Below, in pieces: positions 4,307 to 5,034 of a DNA stretch of 5,034 nucleotides. This DNA comes from Acidobacteriota bacterium. Lineage in GTDB: Bacteria > Acidobacteriota > Blastocatellia > RBC074. The notes under the pieces are model-generated. The model was given only the letters and a program-made list of their open reading frames with translations. It had not been told where the DNA came from and made no database searches. The position numbers and the translations under genes are program-made. The stretch is from contig JABFSD010000492.1 in NCBI GenBank assembly GCA_013140935.1, forward strand, positions 1 through 5,034, read 5' to 3'. Numbering within the stretch: the stretch's first letter is position 1; every line of letters begins with the position of its first letter.

Positions 4307-5034
4307 ATGCCTTCACGCCGTTCCTTTCTTTATTCACTGCCCGCGCTCGCGCTGGCTTCATTGCCGACCGAAGCCGCCTATCGCCTCACGCGCGCCGACG
4401 AAGATTTTCTCGAAGACCTTTGCCGCCGCGCGTTTCGTTTCTTTGTCGAACACAGTGATGCAAACACCGGCCTGACGCTCGACCGGGCGCGCACCGACGG
4501 CACGACGCACGACGAAACGCATCGCAACACGGCGAGCATTGCGGCGACGGGTTTTGGCTTGACGGCGCTTTGCATTGCGGCGGAACGCGGCTGGCTCAAA
4601 CGCGAAGAAGTCCGCGAACGTGTGTTGAATTGTTTGCGCTTCCTCGACGAACGCGCGCCGCGCGAACACGGCTGGTTTTATCGTTCGATGAATTGGGGGA
4701 TGGATTGGAAGACCGGCGAGCGCGTGTGGAAGAGCGAAATCAGTTCGATTGATACGGCGCTGTTGATGGGCGGGGTGCTGACGGCGCGACAGTACTTCGC
4801 CAGCGACAAAGAGATTCCATCGCTCGCCGCGCAGCTTTATCACGCCATTGATTTCGCGTGGATGCTCAACGGCCACGCGCGCCTGCTCTCGATGGGCTGG
4901 CATCCTGAAAGCGGATTCATCAAAAACCGTTGGGACACTTACAGCGAACATCCGTTGTTGTATTTGTTGGCGATTGGTTCGCCGACACATTCGATCACGC
5001 CGCGCGCGTGGTGGTCGTGGCGGCGTTCGTGGAT
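4307..5034 (+). CDS. Tat-exported glucoamylase-like (GH144-type) glycoside hydrolase, N-terminal part
   Basis: The frame is open from the ATG at 4307 to the right edge (242 codons plus 2 nt) and continues beyond. Residues 3-23 form a twin-arginine signal (SRRSFLYS, a hydrophobic Ala/Leu stretch, then a possible cleavage near TEA/A at 21-24), so a folded protein is probably exported. The mature part matches the bacterial glucoamylase-like family: RRAFRFFVEHSD with TGLTLDRA (40-61), SIAATGFGLTALCIAAERGW (77-96), HGWFYR (121-126), ERVWKSEISSIDTALLMGG (138-156) and MGWHPESGFIKNRWD (196-210) followed by LYLLAIGSPTH. Characterised members of GH144 cut beta-1,2-glucans; the substrate here cannot be told. 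The fold is an alpha/alpha barrel. No strong ribosome binding site is seen. It is probably unrelated to the DGR. The long minus-strand frame opposite it is a GC-driven shadow. Confidence 0.88.
   Translation, partial: MPSRRSFLYSLPALALASLPTEAAYRLTRADEDFLEDLCRRAFRFFVEHSDANTGLTLDRARTDGTTHDETHRNTASIAATGFGLTALCIAAERGWLKREEVRERVLNCLRFLDERAPREHGWFYRSMNWGMDWKTGERVWKSEISSIDTALLMGGVLTARQYFASDKEIPSLAAQLYHAIDFAWMLNGHARLLSMGWHPESGFIKNRWDTYSEHPLLYLLAIGSPTHSITPRAWWSWRRSW

Noticed and set aside
4358..4990. Long minus-strand open frame (210 codons)
   Set aside because: It lies opposite the clearly recognisable glucoamylase-like gene, has low-complexity Arg/Ala composition and resembles no family; it is a GC-rich antisense shadow.

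Overview
The window carries a complete, probably functional diversity-generating retroelement (DGR) on the + strand of a GC-rich bacterial chromosome. There are no phage genes nearby. A DGR copies an adenine-mutagenised cDNA of an invariant template repeat (TR) into the variable repeat (VR) of a target gene. Codon use, the VapC-type fragment and the Tat-exported glucoamylase-like protein would fit a free-living bacterium such as an acidobacterium, but the taxon is a guess.

Layout. Positions 1-510 hold the 3' part of an unrecognised reading frame that starts left of the window. Positions 520-1770 hold the DGR target, in the same frame as 1-510 and separated from it only by one TAA codon. The target has a TPR-like helical segment followed by a formylglycine-generating-enzyme/sulfatase-modifying-factor (C-type lectin fold) domain. 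Its last 124 coding bases that match the TR (1629-1752) are the VR. A GC-rich hairpin with a 10-T tract (1808-1839) follows, then the TR (1918-2041), a structured spacer (about 2094-2189), the avd accessory gene (2207-2560) and the reverse transcriptase (2557-3615), whose start overlaps the avd stop as ATGA.

The key evidence is the TR/VR alignment, made by eye without gaps. Of 124 positions, 18 differ, and 17 of the 18 are A in the TR (9 A to G, 7 A to T, 1 A to C). The TR has 29 A in this stretch. Ten of eleven AAY codons in the TR are changed in the VR, producing a Tyr/Asp/Leu/Cys-rich surface on the lectin-fold domain. The only non-A mismatch (T2035/G1746) lies at the edge of the GC-rich 3' block that should act as initiation-of-mutagenic-homing (IMH) sequence.

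Downstream, a promoter-like pair and a strong Shine-Dalgarno sequence precede a probable antitoxin gene (3735-4160). It is followed 2 nt later by a 37-codon remnant of a PIN-domain VapC toxin that has lost its middle. Positions 4307-5034 begin a glucoamylase-like (GH144-type) glycoside hydrolase with a twin-arginine signal peptide, cut by the right edge.

How they work together (inference from known DGRs): the TR transcript, with its structured 3' flank, is reverse transcribed by the RT-Avd complex with errors at A. The cDNA then replaces the VR, so the target's ligand-binding face changes while TR, avd and RT stay fixed. The hydrolase and the toxin-antitoxin remnant are probably unrelated neighbours.
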